From: Gemmobacter sp034519525
GTDB taxonomy: Bacteria; Pseudomonadota; Alphaproteobacteria; Rhodobacterales; Rhodobacteraceae
Reading direction: 5' to 3'
Assembly (NCBI GenBank): GCA_034519525.1
Contig: JAXHOJ010000042.1
Span: 1 to 64,000 of the forward strand
Length of the DNA stretch: 64,000 nucleotides
The notes below the pieces were generated by a model that did no database searches, was not told the origin of the DNA, and was given only the letters and a program-made list of their open reading frames with translations. Position 1 is the stretch's first letter, and each line of letters begins with the position of its first letter. The position numbers and the translations under genes were made by a program. Shown here in pieces: positions 34,060-43,126 of this stretch.

Positions 34060-35328
34060 ATGGCAATGAACACGGCCCTCAGCGGGATTCAGGCCGCCCA
34101 AAGCGACATCAACGCCACTTCGAACAACATCGCCAATGCGGGCACGGCAGGCTTTCGCGCCAGCCGGGTGCTGTTTGCCGATGTGTTCAGCAGCTCGGCC
34201 GCGTCGGTCGCCGAACATGCCACCGGATCGGGGACGCGCATCCTGTCCGTCGATCAGGATTTCAGCCAGGGCAGCGTGATCGCATCAGGCCGGCCGCTGG
34301 ATCTTGCGGTCGAGGGCCAGGGCTTCTTTGCTGTCGCCCCTTCCGATGCGGCCAGCGGCGCGCAGGGCGCAACACTGTATACCCGCACCGGCGATTTCTC
34401 GCTGGATGCGGGCGGGCTGCTGGTGAACAGCGCGGGGCGCGCAGTGCTGGGCTGGCCTGCCAGCGCAGAAGGTGCTGCCCTTGGGCAAAGCGCCGCCACG
34501 GCCGGGCCGCTGACAGTGCCGATGGTGGCGGGCACGGCAGAACAGACAACGGCAATCGCGCTGGATGTGGCGCTGCCCGCACAGGCCGATGTGATGGGGG
34601 AACAGGCCGCCGTGCCGCCCGCCACCGCCTTTGATCCGGCCGATGCCGCCACCTGGGCCTTCCGCACGCCGGTTTCCGTCACCGCCGGTGATGGCACCGC
34701 ACAAGAGGCGCAGGTCTATTTCATCCGGCAATCCGTGCCCGATGCGACAAGCACCGACAGCACCTGGTCGGCCCGGCTGACAGTCGGGGGCGAGGTGTTC
34801 ACCAGCACCGCCGCCGACATCACCTTCACTGCCGCAGGCGCCCCCACCATCACGACACCACTGGCCTTCAGCGGTGCGGACGGCAGGGCCATCACGCTCG
34901 ACCTCGGCGCCAGTTCGCAGGAGGGCGCGGCCTTCCGCGTGCAGTCGGCCACAGCCGATGGCAGCAGCCCGGCCAGCATGACGGCGCTGAAGGTGGATGG
35001 CAGCGGCACGATCTGGGCCACCTATGGCACCGGCGATCCGGTGGCGCAGGGCACGCTGATGCTGGCCACCTTCGCCAATCCCGGCGGCCTGCGCCAGACT
35101 GGCGACACCAGTTTTCTGGCCACGCCGGATTCGGGCGAGGCTGCGGTGGGCAGCGCCCAGAGCCTTGGCTTCGGCAAGATCCGCTCGGGCGGGCTGGAAG
35201 GATCGAACGTCGATCTGACGGTAGAGCTGGTGGATCTCATCACCGCGCAGCGCAACTATCAGGCATCGGCCAAGGCGCTGGAAACCTCGTCTTCGCTGAT
35301 GAAGACGATCATGAACCTGTCAAACTGA
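34060..35328 (+). CDS. flgE: Flagellar hook protein FlgE
   Basis: A 422-residue hook subunit: N-terminal ALSGIQAAQSDINATSNNIANAGT, the FlgE middle (LDLAVEGQGFFAVAP) and C-terminal SNVDLTVELVDLITAQRNYQASAKALETSSSLMKTIMNL. It polymerises into the curved hook. It is followed by flgF 10 bp later. The length is typical. Confidence 0.94.
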   Translation: MAMNTALSGIQAAQSDINATSNNIANAGTAGFRASRVLFADVFSSSAASVAEHATGSGTRILSVDQDFSQGSVIASGRPLDLAVEGQGFFAVAPSDAASGAQGATLYTRTGDFSLDAGGLLVNSAGRAVLGWPASAEGAALGQSAATAGPLTVPMVAGTAEQTTAIALDVALPAQADVMGEQAAVPPATAFDPADAATWAFRTPVSVTAGDGTAQEAQVYFIRQSVPDATSTDSTWSARLTVGGEVFTSTAADITFTAAGAPTITTPLAFSGADGRAITLDLGASSQEGAAFRVQSATADGSSPASMTALKVDGSGTIWATYGTGDPVAQGTLMLATFANPGGLRQTGDTSFLATPDSGEAAVGSAQSLGFGKIRSGGLEGSNVDLTVELVDLITAQRNYQASAKALETSSSLMKTIMNLSN

Positions 35329-35338
35329 CGGCCATCGC

Positions 35339-36100
35339 ATGGACCGGCTGATCCATACTGTCGGCAATGCGCTGACGACGACGCAGGACAGGCTGCGCAT
35401 CACCGCGCAGAACCTGTCCAATCTTTCGGTGCCGGGCTTCCGCCGCGATCTGCCCGCCGAAGGCACAACGCTGTTCCTGCACCAGATGGACGCGCTGCAG
35501 GCCCGCGCCTTCCAGGTCACCTCAGAGGGTCACGGCTTTTCGCAGGAGCCGGGGTTTCTTGACCGCACGGGCGAGCCGCTGGATGTGGCGATCGCCGATA
35601 CGGGCTCCCTGTTCGCACAGCCCGCGACCGGCAGCCCGGCGCTGACCCGCCGGGGCGACCTGCGGGTGGATCTTCAGGGCCAGCTGGTGAACGGCGCGGG
35701 CGAAGCGATGCTGGACACCGGGCTGCAGCCCATCGTCCTGCCCCCCTTCCGCGAGGTGGTGATCGACGAGATCGGCCAGATTTCCGTCGTGCCGCGCGAT
35801 GGCGCCCCGGGCGAGATGGTGCCGGTGGCAACGCTGGCCAGCACCGTGCCCGAACCCGGGCTCGATCTGCGCAAGGGCGAAGATGGCCAGATCCGGCTGG
35901 CGGGCGGCGCGCTGCCCCCGGCCAACCAGCAGGCCCGCATCCTGCAGGGCACGCTGGAACGCAGCAACGTCAACCCCACCGGCGAGCTGATCGCCTCGAT
36001 CGACCAGCAGCGCGGGTTCGAACTGAACATGCGGATGATTTCCGAAGCCAAGGCGATGGACGAGGCCGCAAGCCGCCTGCTGCGCCTGCCCGACGCCTGA
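35339..36100 (+). CDS. flgF: Flagellar proximal rod protein FlgF
   Basis: A 253-residue rod protein. It has the N-terminal rod helix with AQNLSNLSVPGFRRDLP, a middle with EPLDVAIADTGSLFAQ, and the C-terminal ERSNVNPTGELIASIDQQRGFELNMRMISEAK signature. It lies after flgE rather than within a separate rod operon. A sigma-54 element follows 2 bp after its stop. Confidence 0.9.
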   Translation: MDRLIHTVGNALTTTQDRLRITAQNLSNLSVPGFRRDLPAEGTTLFLHQMDALQARAFQVTSEGHGFSQEPGFLDRTGEPLDVAIADTGSLFAQPATGSPALTRRGDLRVDLQGQLVNGAGEAMLDTGLQPIVLPPFREVVIDEIGQISVVPRDGAPGEMVPVATLASTVPEPGLDLRKGEDGQIRLAGGALPPANQQARILQGTLERSNVNPTGELIASIDQQRGFELNMRMISEAKAMDEAASRLLRLPDA

Positions 36101-36102
36101 TC

Positions 36103-36118
36103 TGGCACGTTTCCTGCA
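36103..36118 (+). promoter_or_regulatory. Internal sigma-54 promoter before flgG
   Basis: TGGCAC-GTTTC-CTGCA, with GG and GC in register. The predicted +1 is near 36129, 44 bases before flgG. It would give a second transcript for flgGHIJKL. Confidence 0.6.
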
Positions 36119-36172
36119 TCCCCCGAACCAGACGCGGCGCACAGGCCGCATCCCCAGCGAAAGACCTGTCCC

Positions 36173-36961
36173 ATGTCCATCACTGCCATGTATGTTGCCA
36201 AGACCGGGCTGAACGCGCAGCAGACGCGGCTGCAGGTCATTTCCAACAACCTCGCCAATGTGAACACCACAGGCTTCAAGCGCGACCGGGCCAATTTCGA
36301 AACCCTGCTTTACCAGACCATCCGCCCGGCCGGTGCGCCGACTTCGGCCGATACCGCGCTGACATCGCCGCTGGCGGTGGGCACCGGGGTGCGCGTGGTT
36401 AGCACCGAAAAGCTGCACAGCCAGGGCGGGCTTGCCACCACCGACAATGCGCTGGATGTGGCCATCGACGGCCAGGGCTTCCTGCAGGTGCTGCTGCCCG
36501 ATGGCCGCATCGGCTATACCCGCGACGGCGCGCTGTCGCGCAATGCCGAAGGCCTGCTGACCACCGCATCGGGCTATGCGCTGCAGCCCGAAATCAGCAT
36601 CCCCGACGGGGCCACCAACATCGCCATTTCCGCCGATGGCATCGTGAGCGCCATTCCCCCGGGCGAGCAGAACCCGCAGGAGCTTGGCCAGCTGACGCTG
36701 GCAACCTTCGGCAATCCCCGCGGGCTGGAACCGATGGGCGAAAACTTTCTGGCCGAAACCACGGCCAGCGGCCCGGCCACGGTGCTGGCCCCGCTGGAAG
36801 CCGGGGCCGGCAAGCTGGTGCAGGGCGCGCTGGAAAGCTCCAACGTCAATGTCGTGCAGGAACTGGTCGACATGATCGAGACGCAGCGCGCCTACGAGAT
36901 CAACTCCAAGGTCATCAGCGCCGCCGATGACATGATGAAATTCGCCTCCAACAATCTGTGA
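36173..36961 (+). CDS. flgG: Flagellar distal rod protein FlgG
   Basis: A 262-residue distal rod subunit: N-terminal AKTGLNAQQTRLQVISNNLANVNTTGFKRDRANFE, ALDVAIDGQGFLQVLLPDG in the middle, and C-terminal ESSNVNVVQELVDMIETQRAYEINSKVI. It is the longest part of the rod, crossing the wall. Its stop overlaps the flgH start. Confidence 0.95.
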   Translation: MSITAMYVAKTGLNAQQTRLQVISNNLANVNTTGFKRDRANFETLLYQTIRPAGAPTSADTALTSPLAVGTGVRVVSTEKLHSQGGLATTDNALDVAIDGQGFLQVLLPDGRIGYTRDGALSRNAEGLLTTASGYALQPEISIPDGATNIAISADGIVSAIPPGEQNPQELGQLTLATFGNPRGLEPMGENFLAETTASGPATVLAPLEAGAGKLVQGALESSNVNVVQELVDMIETQRAYEINSKVISAADDMMKFASNNL

Positions 36962-37632
36962 TGATGATGGCCCAGCTGCATTTCCGCCTGCCCCTGCTGC
37001 TTCCTGCCCTGCTGGCCGCCTGCGCCACCCAGATCGAAGACCGCATTTCGCAGGATTACGAACCCATCATGCCGGAACAGGCCTTCGTAGCCCCCGCCAT
37101 GCCGACAGGCGGCATCTATGCTGCGGGAATGCCGGGCATCTTCGCGTCCGACAGGCGGGCCGCCCGGGCGGGCGACATTCTGACCGTACAGTTCACCGAA
37201 CGGTTTGCCGCCACCAAATCGCAAAGCGCACAGGGCGCGCGATCTTCGGAATACGACATTGATCTGCCCGATGCGCTGACCGGCGGCTTTGATGACGGCA
37301 TGCTGAGCAATGGCACCGGCCAGTCCTTCAAGGGCACCGGGGCGGCTGCGCAGTCAAACTCGCTGACAGGGCGGCTCTCGGTGATCGTGGCGCGGGTCTT
37401 CCCCAATGGCACGCTGGAAATCATCGGCCAGAAGAAGCTGACGCTGAACAACGGCAACGAATATGTGCGCCTGACCGGCATCGTGCGCCCCGAGGACATC
37501 AGCGCCGACAATATCGTGCCATCGGACCGCATCGCCCATGCCGACATCCGCTATGTCGGCGCGGGCGATGTGGCCGATACCGCGCGGCCCGGCTGGCTGC
37601 GCCGCTTCCTTGCCACGGCGTCCCCGCTATGA
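36961..37632 (+). CDS. flgH: Flagellar L-ring lipoprotein FlgH
   Basis: A 223-residue outer-membrane lipoprotein with lipobox LLAAC, then the FlgH domain (RAARAGDILTVQFTERFAATKSQS, IVARVFPNGTLEIIGQKKLTLNNGNEYVRLTGIVRPEDI). Three ATG codons in a row start at 36961; the first shares a base with the flgG stop. It forms the L-ring bushing. It overlaps flgI by 4 bases. Confidence 0.95.
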   Translation: MMMAQLHFRLPLLLPALLAACATQIEDRISQDYEPIMPEQAFVAPAMPTGGIYAAGMPGIFASDRRAARAGDILTVQFTERFAATKSQSAQGARSSEYDIDLPDALTGGFDDGMLSNGTGQSFKGTGAAAQSNSLTGRLSVIVARVFPNGTLEIIGQKKLTLNNGNEYVRLTGIVRPEDISADNIVPSDRIAHADIRYVGAGDVADTARPGWLRRFLATASPL

Positions 37633-38753
37633 ACCGGCTGCTGCTCCCCGCCCTTGCATGGCTAGCCCTGGTGGCAGGCCATCCGGCCGCCGCCGACCGG
37701 CTGAAAGACATTGCCTCGGTCGAGGGTGTGCGGTCGAACCCGCTGGTGGGATACGGCGTGGTGGTGGGCCTGTCAGGTTCGGGCGATGGCAATGCCGGCG
37801 TCACGCTGCAATCGCTGCAATCCATGATCTCGCGGCTGGGGCTGGAGGTGGATACCACCGATCTGGACGCCAAGAATGCCGCCGCCGTGATGGTCACGGC
37901 GGAACTGCCGGCCTTTGCCAAGCCGGGCCAGAAGATCGACGTGACCGCCTCGACGCTGGGCAAGGCCAAGTCGCTTCAGGGCGGCACGCTGCTGATGACA
38001 CCGCTGATGGGCGCGGATGGCGAGGTCTACGCCGTGGCGCAGGGCAATCTGGTGGTGGGCGGCTTTGGCGCCGATGGCAAGGACGGATCCTCGCTGACCG
38101 TCAATATCCCGACAGTCGGCCGTGTCCCCGGTGGCGCCAGTGTCGAACGCGTCGTGGAAAGCCCGTTCAATCAGGCCGATGGCATCATCCTCAATCTTGA
38201 CCGGGCGGATTTTTCCACCTCGGCGGCAGTGGCCAAGGCGATCAATGCGACCTTCGGCCCCGATGTGGCGGTGCCGCTGGATGGCAGCTCCATCCAGGTG
38301 CGGGCACCCTATGATGCCGGGCAGCGTGTCACCTTCATGGGATTGCTGGAAAACATCGAGGTCACGCCCGATGCCCCCGAAGCCCGCGTGGTGGTGAATG
38401 CCCGAACGGGCACCATCGTCATCGGCGGCACTGTGCGCGTCAGTGCCGCAGCGGTCACGCATGGCTCGCTGACCGTGCGGGTGACCGAGGATCTGGATGT
38501 CGCACAGGGCGCGACCGTGGTTGCGGGCAATGGCGATGTTGTGGTGGCCCCCGGCGATCCGGTGGTGACGCCCGACAGCACGATCGAGGCCGATCAGCAG
38601 CCCGCCCGCGCCTTTGTCTTCGATCCCGGCATTTCGCTGTCGTCGCTGGTCGATGCGATCAACGCGGTGGGGGCGACCCCGGCCGATCTGGTGGGCATTC
38701 TTGAAGCACTGCGCGAGGCCGGGGCGCTGCGCGCCGAACTGGTGGTGATCTGA
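37629..38753 (+). CDS. flgI: Flagellar P-ring protein FlgI
   Basis: A 374-residue periplasmic protein: signal peptide (about 1-22), then RLKDIASVEGVRSNPLVGYGVVVGLSGSGDG, the classical FlgI start, and a C-terminal LSSLVDAINAVGATPADLVGILEALREAGALRAELVVI. It forms the P ring in the peptidoglycan with help from FlgA. It is coupled to flgH and 1 bp from flgJ. Confidence 0.96.
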   Translation: MNRLLLPALAWLALVAGHPAAADRLKDIASVEGVRSNPLVGYGVVVGLSGSGDGNAGVTLQSLQSMISRLGLEVDTTDLDAKNAAAVMVTAELPAFAKPGQKIDVTASTLGKAKSLQGGTLLMTPLMGADGEVYAVAQGNLVVGGFGADGKDGSSLTVNIPTVGRVPGGASVERVVESPFNQADGIILNLDRADFSTSAAVAKAINATFGPDVAVPLDGSSIQVRAPYDAGQRVTFMGLLENIEVTPDAPEARVVVNARTGTIVIGGTVRVSAAAVTHGSLTVRVTEDLDVAQGATVVAGNGDVVVAPGDPVVTPDSTIEADQQPARAFVFDPGISLSSLVDAINAVGATPADLVGILEALREAGALRAELVVI

Positions 38754-38754
38754 C

Positions 38755-39039
38755 ATGACGCTGCCAATCCCCGCCACCGGCGCACCCGCTGCCCCCGCTG
38801 TTTCCGACAGCCGCGCCGAATTGCGCCGCACCGCCGCCGGTTTCGAAGAAATGTTTCTGGTCTTCATGCTGCGCGCAGGCCGCGCCAGCGGCGTGGGAGA
38901 CAGCCTCACCGGCAGCACTGCCGTCAGCTCCACCCGCGACATGCTGGATGCGCAGCTGGCCCGCAATGCCGCCGGTCGGCCGGGTCTTGGCATTGCCGAG
39001 GCGGTGGTGCGGCAGTTTTCGCCAGATGGAAGGGGGTAA
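38755..39039 (+). CDS. flgJ: Rod-capping chaperone FlgJ, short form without muramidase
   Basis: A 94-residue protein containing only the rod-scaffold domain (TAAGFEEMFLVFMLRAGRASG, STRDMLDAQLARNAAGR). The C-terminal glucosaminidase domain of enteric FlgJ is absent. In R. sphaeroides the same short FlgJ works with a separate SltF, which is also present here at 4780. The length and its place between flgI and flgK support the call. Confidence 0.88.
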   Translation: MTLPIPATGAPAAPAVSDSRAELRRTAAGFEEMFLVFMLRAGRASGVGDSLTGSTAVSSTRDMLDAQLARNAAGRPGLGIAEAVVRQFSPDGRG

Positions 39040-39044
39040 GGATC

Positions 39045-42000
39045 ATGTCATCGGTCTTTGACATCGCCCGCAGCGGGCTGCGCAGCTATCAGACGGCACT
39101 GGCCGTCACTGCCGAAAACATCGCGAATGTGAACACCGCAGGCTATGCCCGGCAGGACGTGCGGCTGACCGGGCTGCATGCCTTGGGCGCCACGGCGACC
39201 TCTGCCACAGGCACCGGCGCTGGTGTTGCCGTGGCCGATGTGACGCGCGCCTTTTCCGGCCTGCTGGCCGACCGGACCCGGCTTGCCGGTTCAGCCGAAG
39301 CTGCGGCGGGCCGCCGGACCGAAAGCGCCGCCGCGCTGGAGGCCTTCTTCACCCCCGGGCAGGGCGGGATTGATGCTGTCATGGCCGAATTCCAGAAGGC
39401 TTTCTCGGCACTGACCGCCGCCCCCGCCAGCCTGCCGCTGCGCCAGGTCGCCGTGCAGGCCGGTGCGGCGCTGGCGGCCCGCATTGCCGAAACGGCGCAG
39501 GGGCTGGCCGATCTGCGCGCCGATGTCGGAACGGCGGCGGGGCTGGCGGCGGGGCGGGTGACCACCGCGCTGGCCGGGCTTGCCTCGGTGAATGACGATC
39601 TGGCACGGGCCGAGCCGGGCAGCACGGCCACGAACGGCCTTGCCACCACCCGCGATGCGCTGCTGCAGGATCTGGCCGGGCAGATCGGCATTGCCACCAC
39701 GCTGGACAGCCGTGGCCGGGCCGAGGTGACGCTGGCCGGATCGGGCGCGCGGCTTCTGGGCGCCGAAGGCGCGGTGCAGGCCGAAGCCACGCTGGCCGAC
39801 CGGCTGCAGCTGTCACTTGCCGCGCTGGATGGCGGGCTGCGGGACGTGTCCCTGCTGTCGGGGGGCGTACTGGGCGGCCTGTCCGACGGGCTGGGGATGC
39901 TGGATGCCGCCATGGCCGAACTGGATGCCTTTGCCAAACGGCTGGCGGGGGCGGCGAATGCGATGCAGGCGGCGGGCACCGATCTGTCCGGGGCGACGGG
40001 CCGACCCATGTTTTCGCTGCAATCCTGGTCGGCTGCAGCGGCCCCCACCAATACCGGCACGGCGCAGCCCGGGCTGATCTGGCCTGCGACCGGCGGGCCA
40101 GAGGGCCCGATCCGGCTTGCGATGACCGAAGATGGCACCTGGACCGCGACCGATCAGGCCGGCACGCAGCTTGGGCGGGGCGAAACCGCCATGGTGCTGG
40201 ACGGGCTGGTGATCGCGATGAACGGCAGCGGCCAGCCAGGTGACAGTTTCATTCTGGACCGGCGCGAAGGCGCTGCCGAAATGGCGATGACCCTGCAGGA
40301 CGGGCGCGATATTGCTGCCGCGCGGCGGCTTGCCCTGCTGCCCGCCACCGGCAATGCGGGCACGGCCACCGCCAGCATCACCGCCGTTGCCAGCAGCGCA
40401 AGCGGCCTGTTTGCCGTCAGCACGGTTCTTGCCGCCGGGCGCAGCGCGGCGGCCTCTGTCGCGCCACTGGCTGCGGGCATTCTGGCCGAGGTGACGGCGC
40501 AAGGCGGCGATCTGGCACTGCAGAGCCTGGGCAGCCCGGCCCGGGCGACCTTTGCGGTCGCCGATACCGATCTTGCCGGGGCAGAGGCGCTGGAAATCAC
40601 CACGACCACGGGCAGCTATCGCTTCGATCTGGCGGTTCTGGCCGATGGCAGCCCCCGCCCGGCTGACTGGAGCCCGGCCGATCTGGCCACCGCGCTGAAC
40701 AGCGGGCAGATCCTGGCGGACGGGCGCAGCCTGGCGCAGCTGGGGCTGCAGGCCGCAGGCGATGCGGGCCAGCTGCAGCTGGCGTCAGTCACGGCGATTT
40801 CCGCCGCGCGGCTGTTGTCCGATGGCAACACGACCGCTGCCACCCTGACACCCGCCGCCGCGGCGGGCGGGGTGGCGCAGGTCTTCACCCGCAACGGCGT
40901 GCATCTGGCCGGAACCCCGCTGACGGCAGCCGAGGCGGCAGCGTTCCTGACGGAAGCCAACGGTTTTCTGCCCGGCGCCAGCTATGATGCCGGCGGCCTG
41001 AATGCAGGCTATCGCGGCATGCAGGTGGATGTGATCGCCATTCCCGGCGCGCAGACCGCCAGCCTGCCCATGGGCGGGCTGATGACAGCGGCCGAGGGCA
41101 GCCCCGATCCGGCGGCGGCCCGGCCCCTGCGGCTGGCGATCCCCGGCGTGGGGTCGTCCGAGATCACGGTGCCCGAAGGCGCCAGCGCGGCACAGGCCGC
41201 CGCCCTGATCGACGGCGCGTTGCCGGGGCTGGCCGCCCGTGCCAGCACGGCGGCCCTGCTGCGCGTGCCCGATGGCCATGTGAGCTTCGAGCTGAGCGGG
41301 GCGAATGCCATACCCGTCACCATCACCGCCGAGGTGCAGGACGGCGATCTTTCGGCCCTGGCGGCGCGCATCACCGCCACATCCGCGGCAACCGGCCTGC
41401 GCGCCGAACTGGCGCCAGAAGGCGGGCGGCTGCTTCTGGTCAGCGATACCGGCGAAAGCATCGACATCGGCGCCTACAGCCATTCCGCCGCCGCCGGGCT
41501 GACGATCACCGAAGCCGGCCCGGATGGCGCCGAACTGGGTGGCCAGGCGGTGCTGGATGCCGGCACTTCTGCCGCGCGCATCATCGGCCGGGTCACCGCC
41601 CGGGCGACGACGGCGTTCGATGTGACGCAGGCCGGGGTCACGCAATCCTCTGCCGCCGATCCGGCGACAGGCGGGCTGTTCGCCCTGACTTCGGCTGCGG
41701 CAGGCGCACTGCTGCGGCTGGAGCCGAGCTTCGACCCGGCGGTGGATGGCGGCAGCAGCAGCGGCAGCACCGCCTATGCCCCCGGCACCCGCTATGGCGT
41801 GACGCTGGGTGGCCGCAGCGTGACGGTGGATGCCGTGGAAACCGGCGCCCAAAGTGCCGCCGACATCACAACCGCGCTGGCCCGGGCGCTGCGGGCGGGC
41901 ACGCCCGATGCCGGGCTGCAGGGCACCGCGCTGGCCGCGCTGCCTGCCGACGGCAGTTCGGTCGCGCTGCTGGCCGATGGCCAGAGCTATACGCTGACCA

Positions 42001-43124
42001 TGCAGGACGGCCAGCCCGTCGTCACCGGCCCGGAACCGGGGCGCATCACCGCCAGCATCGGGGCAGACAACCGCATCAGCCTGTCGATGGTCGGCTCTGC
42101 CGATGGCAGCGCGATCCGGCTGGCGGCGCCTGCATCGGCGGCGGCAGCGGCCTTCGGGCTGGGCAGCGGCGCACTGCAGCTGGTGCGGGGCGGCACGGTC
42201 TCGGTGGCGGATCTGCCTGCGGGCGGCCTGCAGCTGCCCGTCACCGTGAATGGTGTTTCGCATTTCGTCACCGTGGCGGCGGGCGGGGCGGGCGTGATCG
42301 CCACCGCACCCGCAGGCTTTCCCGGTTCTGTCACCGTCGAGGCGGATGGCGCGATCAGCCTGTGGGTGCCGCAATCCGCAGGCGCGATCAGCATCGGCAC
42401 GCTGCCCGATGCGGGATTCACCAGCCTGGGCGCTGCGGTCGGCGTCGATGGCGCAGGCCTTGCGATCAGCGGTGCCGAAGGGGCGCGGCCCGATCTTGCC
42501 TTCACCGCAGAAAGCCTGGCACCGCAGCGCCTGTCGCTGTCGAGCCTGCCCGCCGAAGATCTGCTGGTCGGCATGACCGGCGATGGCGCCCTGAACCTTG
42601 CGGGCGGGGCCACATCGGGCGCCAGCGCCTCGGGCCCGGTGGCGCTGGAGGTGCTGGATGCCGCAACGGGCGCCATCGCGCTGCTGGATGCGACCACGGG
42701 CGACCGGATCGCGCAGGGCTATCTGGATGCCGAAGGCCGCGCCACGCTGGGCGGCCATGCGATCACGCTGGGCGATGGGGCGGCTACCGGCGATCGTTTC
42801 ATCCTGACAGCGGCCGATGCAGGCTCAGGTGATGGCGACAATCTGGCCAGCCTGCTGGACGGATGGAGCGGCACCGGTGGGCTGATCGAAGATTTCAACC
42901 TGCTGGTTTCCGACATCGGCAGCCAGACTGCCGCCGCCGCCGCCGCGCAGGATACCGCACAGACACGGCTGACCGCCGCCCGCAGCGCCGAGGCAGAGCT
43001 TTCCGCCGTGGATCTGGATACCGAAGCCGCCCGGCTGATGGAACTGCAGCAGGCCTATCAGGGCAATGCCAAGGCCCTGAACGTGGCGCGCGACCTGTTT
43101 GACACCCTTCTGAAGGCGATCTGA
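39045..43124 (+). CDS. flgK: Hook-filament junction protein FlgK (HAP1), very large form
   Basis: A 1359-residue FlgK, more than twice the usual 450-650. The N-terminal hook-like part (FDIARSGLRSYQTALAVTAENIANVNTAGYARQDV) and the C-terminal helix (ARLMELQQAYQGNAKALNVARDLFDTLLKAI) are normal. Between them, from about residue 320 to 1270, lies an Ala/Gly/Thr/Asp-rich expansion, with repeated strand-rich units of unequal length (for example segments like VTVNGVSHFVTVAAGGAG). R. sphaeroides Fla1 FlgK has a similar large non-conserved insertion. It joins hook to filament; the insert is likely exposed. No frame break is seen. Confidence 0.9.
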   Translation: MSSVFDIARSGLRSYQTALAVTAENIANVNTAGYARQDVRLTGLHALGATATSATGTGAGVAVADVTRAFSGLLADRTRLAGSAEAAAGRRTESAAALEAFFTPGQGGIDAVMAEFQKAFSALTAAPASLPLRQVAVQAGAALAARIAETAQGLADLRADVGTAAGLAAGRVTTALAGLASVNDDLARAEPGSTATNGLATTRDALLQDLAGQIGIATTLDSRGRAEVTLAGSGARLLGAEGAVQAEATLADRLQLSLAALDGGLRDVSLLSGGVLGGLSDGLGMLDAAMAELDAFAKRLAGAANAMQAAGTDLSGATGRPMFSLQSWSAAAAPTNTGTAQPGLIWPATGGPEGPIRLAMTEDGTWTATDQAGTQLGRGETAMVLDGLVIAMNGSGQPGDSFILDRREGAAEMAMTLQDGRDIAAARRLALLPATGNAGTATASITAVASSASGLFAVSTVLAAGRSAAASVAPLAAGILAEVTAQGGDLALQSLGSPARATFAVADTDLAGAEALEITTTTGSYRFDLAVLADGSPRPADWSPADLATALNSGQILADGRSLAQLGLQAAGDAGQLQLASVTAISAARLLSDGNTTAATLTPAAAAGGVAQVFTRNGVHLAGTPLTAAEAAAFLTEANGFLPGASYDAGGLNAGYRGMQVDVIAIPGAQTASLPMGGLMTAAEGSPDPAAARPLRLAIPGVGSSEITVPEGASAAQAAALIDGALPGLAARASTAALLRVPDGHVSFELSGANAIPVTITAEVQDGDLSALAARITATSAATGLRAELAPEGGRLLLVSDTGESIDIGAYSHSAAAGLTITEAGPDGAELGGQAVLDAGTSAARIIGRVTARATTAFDVTQAGVTQSSAADPATGGLFALTSAAAGALLRLEPSFDPAVDGGSSSGSTAYAPGTRYGVTLGGRSVTVDAVETGAQSAADITTALARALRAGTPDAGLQGTALAALPADGSSVALLADGQSYTLTMQDGQPVVTGPEPGRITASIGADNRISLSMVGSADGSAIRLAAPASAAAAAFGLGSGALQLVRGGTVSVADLPAGGLQLPVTVNGVSHFVTVAAGGAGVIATAPAGFPGSVTVEADGAISLWVPQSAGAISIGTLPDAGFTSLGAAVGVDGAGLAISGAEGARPDLAFTAESLAPQRLSLSSLPAEDLLVGMTGDGALNLAGGATSGASASGPVALEVLDAATGAIALLDATTGDRIAQGYLDAEGRATLGGHAITLGDGAATGDRFILTAADAGSGDGDNLASLLDGWSGTGGLIEDFNLLVSDIGSQTAAAAAAQDTAQTRLTAARSAEAELSAVDLDTEAARLMELQQAYQGNAKALNVARDLFDTLLKAI

Positions 43125-43126
43125 TC

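Noticed and set aside
40785..42758. A 657-codon minus-strand frame opposite flgK
   Set aside because: Arg/His/Gly-rich shadow of the repetitive flgK insert.
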